From Brevibacillus panacihumi W25 (lineage in GTDB: Bacteria; Bacillota; Bacilli; Brevibacillales; Brevibacillaceae), in the NCBI RefSeq assembly GCF_000503775.1, contig NZ_KI629782.1, forward strand, positions 1,934,579 through 1,998,578: a stretch of 64,000 nt of DNA, read 5' to 3'. A program made the position numbers and the translations under genes. This document shows positions 33,606 through 42,351 of the stretch, one piece after another. Positions within the stretch are counted from its first letter, which is position 1, and every line of letters starts with the position of its first letter. Below the pieces are notes generated by a model. That model was given only the letters and a program-made list of their open reading frames with translations. It had not been told where the DNA came from and made no database searches.

Positions 33606-35072
33606 ATGACGGCATCTTTCCATGCCGAATTATACAAACTGATTCCCGAGGATCACCCATTACGAAAAATCAATGAAATCGTAGATTTCACGTTTATTCA
33701 TGACTTAGTTCGTTCCTCTTATTGTGAGCATTACGGAAGACCTGCTAACGAACCAGAACTCCTGTTTCGTTTGCTGTTTTTACAAGTTCTCTACAATCTT
33801 TCGGATGAACGCATCATTCAGGAAACGCAGGTAAACCTCGCTTACAAGTGGTTTTTAGGTGTAAATCCGGAGGATAACCTTCCTGACCCCTCCCAACTGT
33901 CTCGCTTTCGTAATCATCGATTAGGAGCAGGAGCCGTGGATGAGGTGCTCAAATCAGTTGTGCGTCAGTGCATCGAAAAAGGTCTTGTGAAGTCAAAGAC
34001 GATCATCATGGACTCCACCCATACACTGGCAGCTTCGCAAAAACAAAAGCCACTTGAAGTACTTCGAGATGCGGCGAAGCGCCTGTTCCGTGTTGTGGTG
34101 AAAAAGCATCCCAAGCTTGAGAAGAAACTCCCGAAGTTACCGGGGTTGAGGAAAGAAGATCAAGAGGATGCCGAGAAGATCATGCTTCAGTACCTGGCTA
34201 ATCTTGGGGAAACTGTTGAGTTGTTGTTGCCGGATCATGAAGGTTCCATCTCGGAGAAAGTTCGAATCGCCAAGGCCATCGTGGAAGACGAGCGTCTCCT
34301 TGCCAATAAAGGCATTATGTCGGCCATTGATCCGGATGCACGCTTTGGATGGAAGAGCAATACAAAATCCTTTTTTGGCTACAAAGAACATATCGCCATG
34401 ACAGAAGAAGAGATCATTACGGCTGTGGAAGTTACTGAAGGAAGTTCGGATGACGGCAAACAATTCAAAGAACTTTTGAATCAAACCTTGGACGCAGGTA
34501 TAGAAGTACATGAAGTGATTGCTGACACTGCATATTCGGGTAAAGATAATTTGGAAGAGATGAAAAGTAAGCAGATTCAACCCGTCGTACCACTTAACCC
34601 GATCGTACATAACGGAGGGCTTAGACAAGAAGGTTTTGAATACAACAAGGATGCAGACTTTGTTATTTGTCCGGCAGGACAACACAGTATTCGAAAAGCT
34701 GTCCAAGGAAGCAAGCAAAGTGGCAATAGTCGTTCTCTTGTTTTCTATTTCGATACCGAGAAATGCAAGGCGTGCCCGCTTAAGGAAGGATGCTTCAAGC
34801 CAGGAGCGAAGAGCAAAACCTATTCCATTCGGATTGTGGCGGAACATTACCAAGAGCAAATCGAGTTTGAGAAAAGCGATACGTTCAAGGAACGTATTTG
34901 TCGCAGACCGATTATTGAACATAAAAATGCGGAACTAAAAAGGTATCATGGGATGACCAAGGCTAAGTACCGTGGTCTCTTTCGCATGCGAATACAGGCA
35001 ATACTTACGACTTTCGTCGTAAATGTAAAACGGATGATAAAATTAACAGAGAAAATGCAGTCCGCCTCCTGA
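33606..35072 (+). CDS. IS1182-family transposase
   Basis: A 488-residue DDE transposase. N-terminal block KLIPEDHPLRKINEIVDF and YCEHYGRPANEPELLFRLLF, then catalytic Asp in KTIIMDSTHTLAA, Asp in HEVIADTAYSGKDNLEEM, and the Glu region RRPIIEHKNAELKRYHG. The cysteine-containing motif CKACPLKEGC is typical of IS1182. The ATG at 33606 is chosen because the family usually begins about ten residues before the IPEDH block; no ribosome site is obvious, and TTG at 33576 is possible. The gene appears intact. Confidence 0.88.
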   Translation: MTASFHAELYKLIPEDHPLRKINEIVDFTFIHDLVRSSYCEHYGRPANEPELLFRLLFLQVLYNLSDERIIQETQVNLAYKWFLGVNPEDNLPDPSQLSRFRNHRLGAGAVDEVLKSVVRQCIEKGLVKSKTIIMDSTHTLAASQKQKPLEVLRDAAKRLFRVVVKKHPKLEKKLPKLPGLRKEDQEDAEKIMLQYLANLGETVELLLPDHEGSISEKVRIAKAIVEDERLLANKGIMSAIDPDARFGWKSNTKSFFGYKEHIAMTEEEIITAVEVTEGSSDDGKQFKELLNQTLDAGIEVHEVIADTAYSGKDNLEEMKSKQIQPVVPLNPIVHNGGLRQEGFEYNKDADFVICPAGQHSIRKAVQGSKQSGNSRSLVFYFDTEKCKACPLKEGCFKPGAKSKTYSIRIVAEHYQEQIEFEKSDTFKERICRRPIIEHKNAELKRYHGMTKAKYRGLFRMRIQAILTTFVVNVKRMIKLTEKMQSAS

Positions 35073-35094
35073 GGGAGATTGAACTGCATTTTTT
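35053..35094 (+). terminator. terminator of the IS transposase
   Basis: AATGCAGT (35054-35061) pairs with ACTGCATT (35083-35090), followed by a T run to 35094. It overlaps the end of the transposase gene. Confidence 0.65.
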
Positions 35095-35174
35095 CGTTAT
35101 TGCCCTCTTTTTTACACAATTCAATGGGGTTACTCGAGTTGCAAGCTCCAACAAGGGGATTTTGCAGGGCTCTC

Positions 35175-35195
35175 CTATTTGAAGGGGCCCTGTTC
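35175..35195 (-). terminator. proximal arm of the split ggt terminator
   Basis: On the minus strand AACAGGGCCCC lies 11 bases after the ggt stop. Its partner GGGGCCTTGTT with the T tail now lies at 33183-33196, on the far side of the IS. Without the IS and one CTATTT copy the two would form a strong hairpin with a single mismatch. Confidence 0.75.
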
Positions 35196-35205
35196 TACAT
35201 TCTTC

Positions 35206-37233
35206 TTACTTTTTCTCCAGATGAATCGTCCGTTCCTTTGCGTCCCATGTGACGGAATAACCCAGCTTTTCCGCTACCTTTTTCACTGGCAGGAACTCCT
35301 TCCCGTCGATTTGCACTGCGTCGCTCTTGAATGCTTGTGCCCCGCCGTTCAAACCGAGCAGCAGCTTATCCGCCTGGATGTATGCTGTCCCCTTTCTCAG
35401 AACTTTTTGCTCAGCTGTGTACGGATACGTGTGGCCGTTTACTTTCAGCGTAAACGGGCGATTCGTCGTCAACCGAGCCGCTTCCGGTTTGGAAGACTTG
35501 TAGGAGACTGCGTCCCCCCCCAATACCGTGCCTTCCCGCGTATCGTCCGCTCCACCGTACATCTTGCCTGTCTCGAAATCGTAGATGACGGCTTGCACGT
35601 TGCCGATGTTGCCTGGCTGCTCCGCAAACACATGCCCTTTCGCCATCAGGGCCAGGACCACATCCTGATCAATCCCTGCCTCCCAGCTGACATTCGGATA
35701 GCTGCTGGAGAAAATGCGCGGCGACAGGATCGCCTCCTGAATAGGCATGTCGTGTTCAATCACGTTTAAAATCGTCTGGGACACGGATGCGATGATCGTG
35801 GAACCGCCTGGCGAGCCTACTGCCATGAAGGGTTTCCCGTCCTTCAGCACAATCGTGGGCGTCATGCTGCTGCGCGGACGCTTGCCCGGCTCCACCTCAT
35901 TGGCTCCTCCCGGCACAGCGTCGAAGTCGGTCAACTCATTGTTCAGCATGAAGCCATACCCGGGAACCATGATCCCCGATCCAAACACGTCTTCAATTGT
36001 CGTCGTATAGGAGACCAAATTTCCCCACTTGTCCATCACGGAGAAATGTGTGGTATACACATGCTCGCTTGCCTCGCTTTGCGGGAGTGGAGCAGCAGCC
36101 GCTTTTTCCTCATACATCCACGGGTCGCCAGCCGTTACTTCGGCGTTTGCTCGGTCTGGAAGAATCAGCTTTCTGCGCTCTTTGATGTAATCATCATGGA
36201 TCAGCCCTTTTTTCGGCACGGGGTAAAAATCCTCGTCCGCCATGTATTTGGCGCGGTCGGCATAAGCCAGGTGATTGGCTTCGATGAGGTAATGCAAGTA
36301 TTCCGCAGAGTTGGCCCCCGCCTTTTTGTTGTCAAATCCCTCCATCAGCTTGAGGATTTGGATCACGGTCAATCCACCTGAGCTTGGCGGCGGCATCGAG
36401 ACAATATCATAGCCGCGGAAGCTCCCTCTCACAGGCTCCCGCTCCTTGACGACGTAATTCCGCAGGTCTTCCATCGTCATGCGGCCGCCGGTACGCTGCA
36501 CTTCCTTCACCAGCGCTTCCCCGATTTCTCCTTTGTAAAAGACGTCGGTTCCTTTTTCCTTAATCAGCTTCAGCGTCTTCGCCAGGTCTTTCTGTACAAG
36601 CAGATCTCCCTCTTCCAAAGACTTGCCCTCTGGCACGAATACTTTTCCGGCTGTATCATGCTTTTGCAGCTTCCATTCCGCATCATGGATGTACTCGCTT
36701 GTGATCCAGTTGACCGGAACGCCTTTTTCTGCGAGATCAATGGCCGGATCGATGACCTCAGACAGCTTCATCGTTCCGTACTTTTTCAGTGCGGTGTCCA
36801 CCCCGAGCAGCGTGCCGGGCACTCCCACCGCCTTGCCGTTGGTGTGCCTCTCATCGAAAGGAACCGGTTTGCCGCTCTCGTCCAGAAACATGTTCGGATC
36901 CGCATGTCCCGGCGCCATTTCCCTGCTGTCAATTACGGTGAACTTGTCTTGGTCCTTCAGGTAGATCATCATAAACCCGCCGCCGCCGATCCCCGACATC
37001 ATCGGCTCCACGACGTTCAGTGCAAACTGAATGCCTGCTGCTGCATCAACAGCATTGCCGCCTCGTGCCAAAATCTCTTTGCCGACCTGCGCTGCGGCAG
37101 GATGGGAAACCGCCACAATTCCTTGCGTGGCTCCTTCTGTCGATGCCGGTACTCCCGGTACTGCCGCCTGTACAGGCGCGGTGAAGACACACAGAGCCGC
37201 AGCCAGCACAGCCAACGACTTCCACTTGTTCAT
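35206..37233 (-). CDS. ggt: gamma-glutamyltransferase with C-terminal copper-amine-oxidase-like domain
   Basis: A 675-residue secreted enzyme that hydrolyses or transfers gamma-glutamyl groups from glutathione or polyglutamate. Signal peptide of about 24 residues (SLAVLAAALCVFTAPVQAA). The large subunit follows. The autocleavage and nucleophile Thr is in EHVYTTHFSVMDKWGNLV, and the substrate loop is in RPRSSMTPTIV and GSPGGSTIIASV. Beyond the normal end (about residue 570) an extra domain contains FLPVKKVAEKLGYSVTWDAK, the stalk-like copper amine oxidase N-terminal fold found in Paenibacillaceae exoproteins. GGAGGGACTCT precedes the ATG. Its terminator is broken by an IS. Confidence 0.9.
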   Translation of the reverse strand: MNKWKSLAVLAAALCVFTAPVQAAVPGVPASTEGATQGIVAVSHPAAAQVGKEILARGGNAVDAAAGIQFALNVVEPMMSGIGGGGFMMIYLKDQDKFTVIDSREMAPGHADPNMFLDESGKPVPFDERHTNGKAVGVPGTLLGVDTALKKYGTMKLSEVIDPAIDLAEKGVPVNWITSEYIHDAEWKLQKHDTAGKVFVPEGKSLEEGDLLVQKDLAKTLKLIKEKGTDVFYKGEIGEALVKEVQRTGGRMTMEDLRNYVVKEREPVRGSFRGYDIVSMPPPSSGGLTVIQILKLMEGFDNKKAGANSAEYLHYLIEANHLAYADRAKYMADEDFYPVPKKGLIHDDYIKERRKLILPDRANAEVTAGDPWMYEEKAAAAPLPQSEASEHVYTTHFSVMDKWGNLVSYTTTIEDVFGSGIMVPGYGFMLNNELTDFDAVPGGANEVEPGKRPRSSMTPTIVLKDGKPFMAVGSPGGSTIIASVSQTILNVIEHDMPIQEAILSPRIFSSSYPNVSWEAGIDQDVVLALMAKGHVFAEQPGNIGNVQAVIYDFETGKMYGGADDTREGTVLGGDAVSYKSSKPEAARLTTNRPFTLKVNGHTYPYTAEQKVLRKGTAYIQADKLLLGLNGGAQAFKSDAVQIDGKEFLPVKKVAEKLGYSVTWDAKERTIHLEKK

Positions 37234-37414
37234 AGAGTCCCTCCTTGGCCTTATTTGTTACGATGCCAATGAAATATTATTCTAATTTTCAGATACTTAT
37301 ACTGGTCAAGCAGACTCAAAAAGGTGTCTCTTACAACCGTGATACGCGGAAGAAGCCCAAAAAGTACATGCTGAGGCGTCTGTTGGTTCATGTTGCCTAT
37401 TGGGAAAATTACCC

Positions 37415-37637
37415 ACACATGTTATGATTCCTATAATCTGTTTGAATGGAAAGGAGCTATCGCACGTATGCCAACAACTACTTTGTAATGGATCGCAACT
37501 GGATAGCATTACCCTCGAAAAACAGCCTTGTTTTTCTCAAGGGGGTAGTCTGCCCATTTTCCCATTACAAAGGAACGTGACGATATCTGTAGAGTTGACG
37601 CTTACGGAGATTCGCCCTTTGGGTGAGTCTCCTTTTT
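37415..37637 (+). promoter_or_regulatory. possible leader-peptide attenuator before S4 gene
   Basis: The 500-base gap before 37734 has no large gene. It holds TATAAT (37432-37437) with TTACCC 17 bases upstream, then AAAGGAG and a six-codon frame encoding MPTTTL (37468-37488), then a short GC hairpin, and then a clear intrinsic terminator: GGAGATTCGCCC (37606-37617) pairing with GGGTGAGTCTCC (37621-37632), followed by five T residues. The order promoter, mini-frame, terminator, gene suggests attenuation or a small RNA. Confidence 0.45.
37606..37637 (+). terminator. intrinsic terminator upstream of S4-domain gene
   Basis: A twelve-base stem with two mismatches, a TTT loop and a TTTTT tail, about 97 bases before the S4 gene start. 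Confidence 0.75.
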
Positions 37638-37733
37638 GGTTTGCGGCATTCTTTTTACATGCCTCACCTGTTCACCCTGCAAGACATTCAAATAGGCCAT
37701 CGCGTTCCTTTATCTACTCGCGAGGTGAAGGAT

Positions 37734-38240
37734 ATGCATACCATCGAGCTTTACTGGACGCTGGAAGCTTCATCGAATGCTACCAGCAGCATCGAACGCC
37801 ATTGCAAAAACTGCGGAAAAACCGTCCGCTTTACCGATACCGCCGTACGCCGTCACAACGCCAACGGAAAAAACATCTACCGCTTTTCCATCTACAAATG
37901 CGAAAAAGGGCATACGTGGAACAAAAAGCTGGCTATTTACAAGTCGTTCACGGAGCATGTCGAGGTTCTCGAAGAGGAGTTTTCCATCGACATCATGGAG
38001 CCCGAGCAACTCAACATCCTGGACTATCAGGGGAACGGGTGCAAGGTAGTGAAGATCATCATCGACCGTGCGGATAGCCGCCTTCGTCTCGATAAACTGC
38101 TTGCCGAACAGCTTGTCGGCTGGAGCCGTACGCAAATTGCCCAACGCATCAAGGCAGGACACATTCGGCTGAATGATCAGCACGTCAAGCCGGGTGCAGC
38201 CGTGTACACGAATGATTGCATCATGATATGGATTGACTAG
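37734..38240 (+). CDS. S4-domain RNA-binding protein with N-terminal zinc-ribbon-like region
   Basis: A 168-residue protein. The N-terminal half has a CKNCGKTVRFTD pair of cysteines and later YKCEKGHTW, a possible zinc knuckle of the form CxxC...CxxGH. The C-terminal 60 residues form an S4 fold (RLDKLLAEQLVGWSRTQIAQ, then RIKAGHIRLND, then AAVYTNDCIMI), as in ribosomal protein and pseudouridine-synthase RNA-binding modules. The ATG at 37734 follows GAGGTGAAGGAT. It may act in rRNA quality control or translation; no catalytic domain is seen. A strong terminator follows. Confidence 0.72.
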   Translation: MHTIELYWTLEASSNATSSIERHCKNCGKTVRFTDTAVRRHNANGKNIYRFSIYKCEKGHTWNKKLAIYKSFTEHVEVLEEEFSIDIMEPEQLNILDYQGNGCKVVKIIIDRADSRLRLDKLLAEQLVGWSRTQIAQRIKAGHIRLNDQHVKPGAAVYTNDCIMIWID

Positions 38241-38243
38241 CAC

Positions 38244-38293
38244 AAACGGGGATGTAGCAGAGTCGTTCTGGACTCGCACATCCCCGTTTTCCA
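38244..38293 (+). terminator. strong terminator after S4 gene
   Basis: AAACGGGGATGT (38244-38255) pairs with ACATCCCCGTTTT (38278-38290), with an inner AGAGTCG/GGACTCG-like second stem. A closely similar hairpin occurs at 40709-40754. Confidence 0.8.
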
Positions 38294-38336
38294 TGCGGTC
38301 TGCTTTACACCTCTTAAAAACAATTTTGCAAAAATG

Positions 38337-38364
38337 TGAAAGGAAATGGAAAAATATCCGTTTT
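38337..38364 (+). promoter_or_regulatory. possible ECF-type autoregulatory promoter
   Basis: TGAAAG (38337-38342), a 16-base spacer and CGTTTT (38359-38364) resemble the -35 TGAAAC and -10 CGT pattern of extracytoplasmic-function sigma factors. It lies 70 bases before the sigma gene start, consistent with autoregulation. Confidence 0.4.
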
Positions 38365-38432
38365 ACTTGATGAACATGGTCAAAAAGGCAATCGCTGCGC
38401 AGCAAGCCTTTTGCATGGGAGGTAGAGAAAAC

Positions 38433-38993
38433 ATGCAGGACGATAACGAGCTCGTTCGCCTGGTGCTAGGAGGAAACCAGCAAGCCTATGCACGACTTGT
38501 CGACAAGTATAAAGGGAGAATATTTGCCCACCTCTACCGGATGATTGGTCAGAGGCAGGATGCTCAAGATTTGGCCCAGGAGGTTTTTACAAAAGCGTAT
38601 TTCAAGCTGGATACATTTCATCTGGACGGCAATTTTTCAGCCTGGCTCTATCGGGTAGCTGCCAACCACTGTCTGGATGAGCTAAGACGGAGAAAGCAGA
38701 CCGTCAAAACGCTTGGCGAAGAAGTCGAACTGATCGATGCAAAGACACCAGAGGACGAACTTTTGCAAAAAGAACAGCAGCAATTGCTTCTCCGCCAGAT
38801 GAAAGGCCTGGAAGAGGAATATCGGTCGGTGCTTGTCCTTCGGTACATCGACCAGCTCAGTTACAAAGAAATCAGTAAGGCGCTGGAGCTGCCCACGACG
38901 ACTGTCCAGATGAGGCTCCATCGAGCGAGAAAAAAGCTGCGAGAAGGCTTGGAAAAAGGGGGGGCTTCCATATATGAAATGCCACAAATCTGA
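38433..38993 (+). CDS. ECF-type RNA polymerase sigma factor
   Basis: A 186-residue sigma-70 family protein with only regions 2 and 4. Region 2 contains QDAQDLAQEVFTKAYFKL and FSAWLYRVAANHCLDELRR. Region 4 contains EYRSVLVLRYIDQLSYKEI and TTTVQMRLHRARKKLREGL. The ATG at 38433 has GGAGGTAGAGAAAAC before it. It overlaps the following anti-sigma gene by 20 bases, the usual arrangement for a sigma/anti-sigma pair. A matching promoter lies upstream. Confidence 0.88.
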   Translation: MQDDNELVRLVLGGNQQAYARLVDKYKGRIFAHLYRMIGQRQDAQDLAQEVFTKAYFKLDTFHLDGNFSAWLYRVAANHCLDELRRRKQTVKTLGEEVELIDAKTPEDELLQKEQQQLLLRQMKGLEEEYRSVLVLRYIDQLSYKEISKALELPTTTVQMRLHRARKKLREGLEKGGASIYEMPQI

Positions 38994-40674
38994 CCAGTTG
39001 AAGCCGTATTTCGACGGGAAGCTCTCTTCGCTGGAATCAGCAGAGCTGGAACAGCATGTCGATTCATGCATCTCTTGCCAAGAAGAACTGGTTCGCCTCA
39101 TGGAAGGGACTCCTGACGCGGAAGAATGGCTGGCAGAAGAGCTGCTCGCTCCTCATTTTACGGAGCTGGTCATGGGGGATATTGCGCGGCAAGCGAAAAG
39201 CATGAACAGGAAAAATACATGGAGGAAAAGGAGCCTTGATATCATGAAGAAAACAGCGATTGCCGTAGCAGGGCTTGCGGCTGCCGTTACATTCGGGACG
39301 ATGGTATCACCTACGTTTGCCAATTACGTAAACAGTTTATTCCATACCATAAATCAAGCGGACGGCGGCATGAAAAACGCGGCGGTCGAAGGCTACGTCC
39401 AGGAAGTCAACAAGAAGGTGTCAGACAAAGGGATCACCGTAACAGTCAAGGAAGTGTTGGCCGATCCGACGCGAATTGCCCTGATCTTGGAGATCGTCGA
39501 CCAGGACGGGAAGAAATTGGATTACAAAGCTGGGGAGTATGAAACGAGCTTTACGCTTACCGACAAGGACGGGAAGGACCTGAATCCCGAGGGAGATGGC
39601 TGGGCACGGAAGAAATACGGAGATTACATGCTTGTCAAAAAGGACTTGTACCACCTTTTCACAGGAGCAGAAGAAGTGCCTGATGAGATTACCGTCATCT
39701 TCGAGTTCAGTAAAATCATGCAGACGGATGGCTCATGGAAGCTCGAAATTCCCATCGATATGAAAAAGGCAAAAGAAGTGGCGAAAACAGTAGTGATCAA
39801 TCAGGAGTACACATCACCACAGGGGGTTGTCATCAAGCTGGACAACATCATAACCGTTCCCAGCTCCAGTCTTCTCACCTTACAGACAGATTGGAATGAA
39901 CAGAGAAACGAGGAGTATAGGAAGCTGATCGAGGAGAAAGGCTGGAACGATGCACCTGATGGTCAAAGGAAGGAAATAGGATTAACTGATGGAGAGCGGA
40001 TGCAGCACTACTTGACCAGCTACGATCTGGCCTATGAAATTCTTGACGAAAAAGGGAATCTGATCGCAGGTCGGGATGATACCATGTTCCACGCCTTGAA
40101 TGGCATTAGAAAAAATGGGGTAGAAAACACAAGACAAGGCAAAGGAGATAGCGAAGGCCGTGGAATGGTGTGGTGGGACGGATTCACTCCGTTTACAGGC
40201 CATGAAAAGGTGATCTTCAAGCTACACTCCATCTATCTGAATGAACCGGCGTCCTTCGAAGCCAAGATTGCCCTCGATGAATGGAGCAAACAGCCGGTTG
40301 TGGTCGAAAACAGTGGAAGCACCTTTACGTTCAGCAAATTCCATTTGAAGAAAAGCGATGAAGAGGAGATGATCGGAGGGTACAAGTGGGACGACAAAGG
40401 CGGGATCATCGAGTTTGAAGCGACCCTGCCGAAGGACATCGTGTACATCACCGATTGGAAAGCAAAAGACGAAACGGGTAAGGTATACCGTGTTTCTATG
40501 AACAATGGCGACGCTGAGTACACCCGCGGCAAAGACGGACGCGTGCAGATCAAGAGCGCTCTATTCATAGACGGCCTGGAGAGGCAGCCGAAGGAACTGA
40601 CGATTACCTATGGCATTCAGCAGCATCAGTACCGCGACGGCAATTGGGAGGTTCCCATCCAGCTTGAAAAGTAA
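38974..40674 (+). CDS. anti-sigma factor with DUF4179-type extracellular domain
   Basis: A 566-residue single-pass membrane protein. The cytoplasmic N-terminus is a zinc-finger-like anti-sigma domain (KCHKSDQLKPYFDGKLS, then HVDSCISCQEEL, an HxxxCxxC pattern). A membrane helix lies near residues 90-110 (MKKTAIAVAGLAAAVTFGTM). The long extracellular part (GYVQEVNKKVSDKGITVTVK onwards) matches DUF4179 and is likely the sensory region. It should hold the sigma factor encoded just upstream inactive until an envelope signal arrives. The coding ends overlap, so expression is coupled. Confidence 0.85.
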   Translation: MKCHKSDQLKPYFDGKLSSLESAELEQHVDSCISCQEELVRLMEGTPDAEEWLAEELLAPHFTELVMGDIARQAKSMNRKNTWRKRSLDIMKKTAIAVAGLAAAVTFGTMVSPTFANYVNSLFHTINQADGGMKNAAVEGYVQEVNKKVSDKGITVTVKEVLADPTRIALILEIVDQDGKKLDYKAGEYETSFTLTDKDGKDLNPEGDGWARKKYGDYMLVKKDLYHLFTGAEEVPDEITVIFEFSKIMQTDGSWKLEIPIDMKKAKEVAKTVVINQEYTSPQGVVIKLDNIITVPSSSLLTLQTDWNEQRNEEYRKLIEEKGWNDAPDGQRKEIGLTDGERMQHYLTSYDLAYEILDEKGNLIAGRDDTMFHALNGIRKNGVENTRQGKGDSEGRGMVWWDGFTPFTGHEKVIFKLHSIYLNEPASFEAKIALDEWSKQPVVVENSGSTFTFSKFHLKKSDEEEMIGGYKWDDKGGIIEFEATLPKDIVYITDWKAKDETGKVYRVSMNNGDAEYTRGKDGRVQIKSALFIDGLERQPKELTITYGIQQHQYRDGNWEVPIQLEK

Positions 40675-40708
40675 CGCAGTACTGCCGGGTTGATAAATGA
40701 CTAGCGAA

Positions 40709-40754
40709 AACGGGGATGCATCCAGAGTCGTAAAGGACTCGGAGCATCCCCGTT
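40709..40754. terminator. bidirectional terminator between anti-sigma and tcyP genes
   Basis: AACGGGGATGC (40709-40719) pairs with GCATCCCCGTT (40744-40754), with inner AGAGTCG and GGACTCG. On the minus strand GTTTTCGC follows. It serves convergent genes and is a near copy of the hairpin at 38244-38293. Confidence 0.75.
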
Positions 40755-40809
40755 GCTTGTTAGATGTAGAGCTGAACCTGCCTTGGATCAGTCGTGCAGC
40801 CGCATGTAT

Positions 40810-42198
40810 TTATGCCGTTACAGATTGCGAGCTCGTTTCATTGTACACATGGGTATCCAGCTCTTTCGTTGCTTTGCTCGTCAGCACGCCTGCCGTCATG
40901 CTTCCGCTCACATTCAGAGCAGTACGTCCCATGTCAATCAGCGGCTCTACGGAAATCAGCAAACCGACGATCGCGACTGGCAGATTCATCGTAGACAATA
41001 CCAGCAGCGCTGCAAAGGTGGCTCCTCCACCTACACCTGCTACCCCAAAAGAACTGAGGGCAACAACCACGATCAGCGTGAGAATAAAGGAAGGCGTCAG
41101 CGGATCGATCCCTGCCAGCGGCGCAACCATCACGGCGAGCATGGCCGGGTAAGTCCCCGCGCAACCATTCTGCCCGATGGAGAGACCGAATGAGCCTGCA
41201 AAGTTGGCAATTCCCTCAGGAACTCCCAGATCCTGCGTCTGTGTTTTGACATTCAGCGGCAAAGCTCCTGCGCTCGTACGCGATGTAAAGGCGAAGGTGA
41301 GGACCGGAAATGCCTTTTTGATATACGTGATCGGATTCAAACCTGCGAAGGCCAACAGCAGCAAATGAACGATGAACATGAGGGCCAGCGCCACATACGA
41401 GGCAACGACGAATTTCCCCAGCTGCCAAATCGCATTGTAATCACTGGTTGCTGTCACTCTGGTCATGATCGCCAGTACCCCGTATGGAGTCAGACGCAGA
41501 ATCAATGTCACAATCCGCATGATCACCGCATGGAAGGTATCCACGATTTTGGCAAACAGCTCGGCTTGCTCCTGATTTTTCTTTCTGATTCCCAAGTAGG
41601 CGATTCCGATAAACGCGGCAAAAATGACGACAGCAATGGTAGAGGTCGGACGATCACCCGTCAAGTCCAGGAACGGATTGGCTGGCAAAAGCTCCAGTAC
41701 CTTTTGCGGCAAAGTCATGTTCTGGATCTCGCCCAGACGCTGCTCCACCTGTCCGATTCGTGCGGTTTCTGCATCACCTTGCTGGAACTGGGCGCCATCC
41801 AGATTGAACGCCAGTGTGGAAGCAATCCCGATCGCTGCCGCTACAGCAGTCGTCCCGACCAGCAAGCCGATGATCAGGGTGCTGATTTTTCCGATGTTAT
41901 GGGATAGTTTCATTTTGGTAAATGCCGCGACGATGGAAATGAAAACGAGCGGCATGACAATCATTTGCAGCAGCTTCACGTATCCTTTTCCAACGACGTT
42001 GTACCAATCCAAGGTCGTCTGCAGGATGTCGGATTTTGCTCCATACACAAATTGCAGGATGAGTCCAAACAATATCCCTACGCCTAAACCGACAAACACC
42101 CGCTTGGAAAATGAAATGTGTTTCTTCTGCATGGCGTACAATCCTAAAATGATGGCAAGCAAAATAACGATGTTCACAATCGTCCATAAAGTAGACAA
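40810..42198 (-). CDS. tcyP: L-cystine symporter TcyP
   Basis: A 462-residue dicarboxylate/amino acid:cation symporter with about eight helices and two re-entrant loops. It opens with ILGLYAMQKKHISFSKRVFVGLG and has VGKGYVKLLQMIVMPLVFIS, both characteristic of the TcyP branch. The substrate loops are seen in TFAFTSRTSAGALPLNV and SFGLSIGQNGCAGTYPAMLAV. The start is TTG at 42198 with GGAGGGG upstream. It imports cystine for sulfur supply. No S-box leader was found upstream. It is monocistronic, with a bidirectional terminator behind it. Confidence 0.9.
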   Translation of the reverse strand: MSTLWTIVNIVILLAIILGLYAMQKKHISFSKRVFVGLGVGILFGLILQFVYGAKSDILQTTLDWYNVVGKGYVKLLQMIVMPLVFISIVAAFTKMKLSHNIGKISTLIIGLLVGTTAVAAAIGIASTLAFNLDGAQFQQGDAETARIGQVEQRLGEIQNMTLPQKVLELLPANPFLDLTGDRPTSTIAVVIFAAFIGIAYLGIRKKNQEQAELFAKIVDTFHAVIMRIVTLILRLTPYGVLAIMTRVTATSDYNAIWQLGKFVVASYVALALMFIVHLLLLAFAGLNPITYIKKAFPVLTFAFTSRTSAGALPLNVKTQTQDLGVPEGIANFAGSFGLSIGQNGCAGTYPAMLAVMVAPLAGIDPLTPSFILTLIVVVALSSFGVAGVGGGATFAALLVLSTMNLPVAIVGLLISVEPLIDMGRTALNVSGSMTAGVLTSKATKELDTHVYNETSSQSVTA

Positions 42199-42300
42199 TC
42201 AATTCCCCTCCATTCCACTCGGAATTTACGTTTATAAAATGAGAATATGCTTACTATATTACCGATAATACCTACTGGTCAAGTGCGAAATGCACTTATG

Positions 42301-42331
42301 AAAAAAAGCCTGAAGATTCGCTCCAGGCTCT
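42301..42331 (-). terminator. terminator after anti-sigma gene
   Basis: AGCCTG pairs with CCAGGCT (42307-42329), with seven T residues on the minus strand. It closes the five-gene regulatory run ending with the gene at 42352. Confidence 0.78.
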
Positions 42332-42351
42332 TTCCATCGATCCGTATGTTT

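Larger units (their letters stand above)
33203..35174 (+). mobile_element. IS1182-family insertion sequence
   Basis: The element is 1,972 bases long, bounded by the 15-base inverted repeats GAGAGCCCTGCAAAA (33203-33217) and its complement (35160-35174). It is flanked by the six-base direct repeat CTATTT (33197-33202 and 35175-35180). One transposase gene of the IS1182 type lies inside. The insertion point is the loop of a hairpin whose arms lie at 33186-33196 and 35182-35195, which reads as the terminator of ggt. A GC-rich, highly self-complementary block fills the region before the transposase. Confidence 0.9.

Noticed and set aside
34137-34922. A 261-codon minus-strand frame inside the IS transposase
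   Set aside because: Entirely antisense to a well-conserved transposase, without a ribosome site.
37400-38077. A 225-codon plus-strand frame over the S4 gene
   Set aside because: Runs out of frame through the intrinsic terminator and the S4 coding region; composition is that of a shadow frame.
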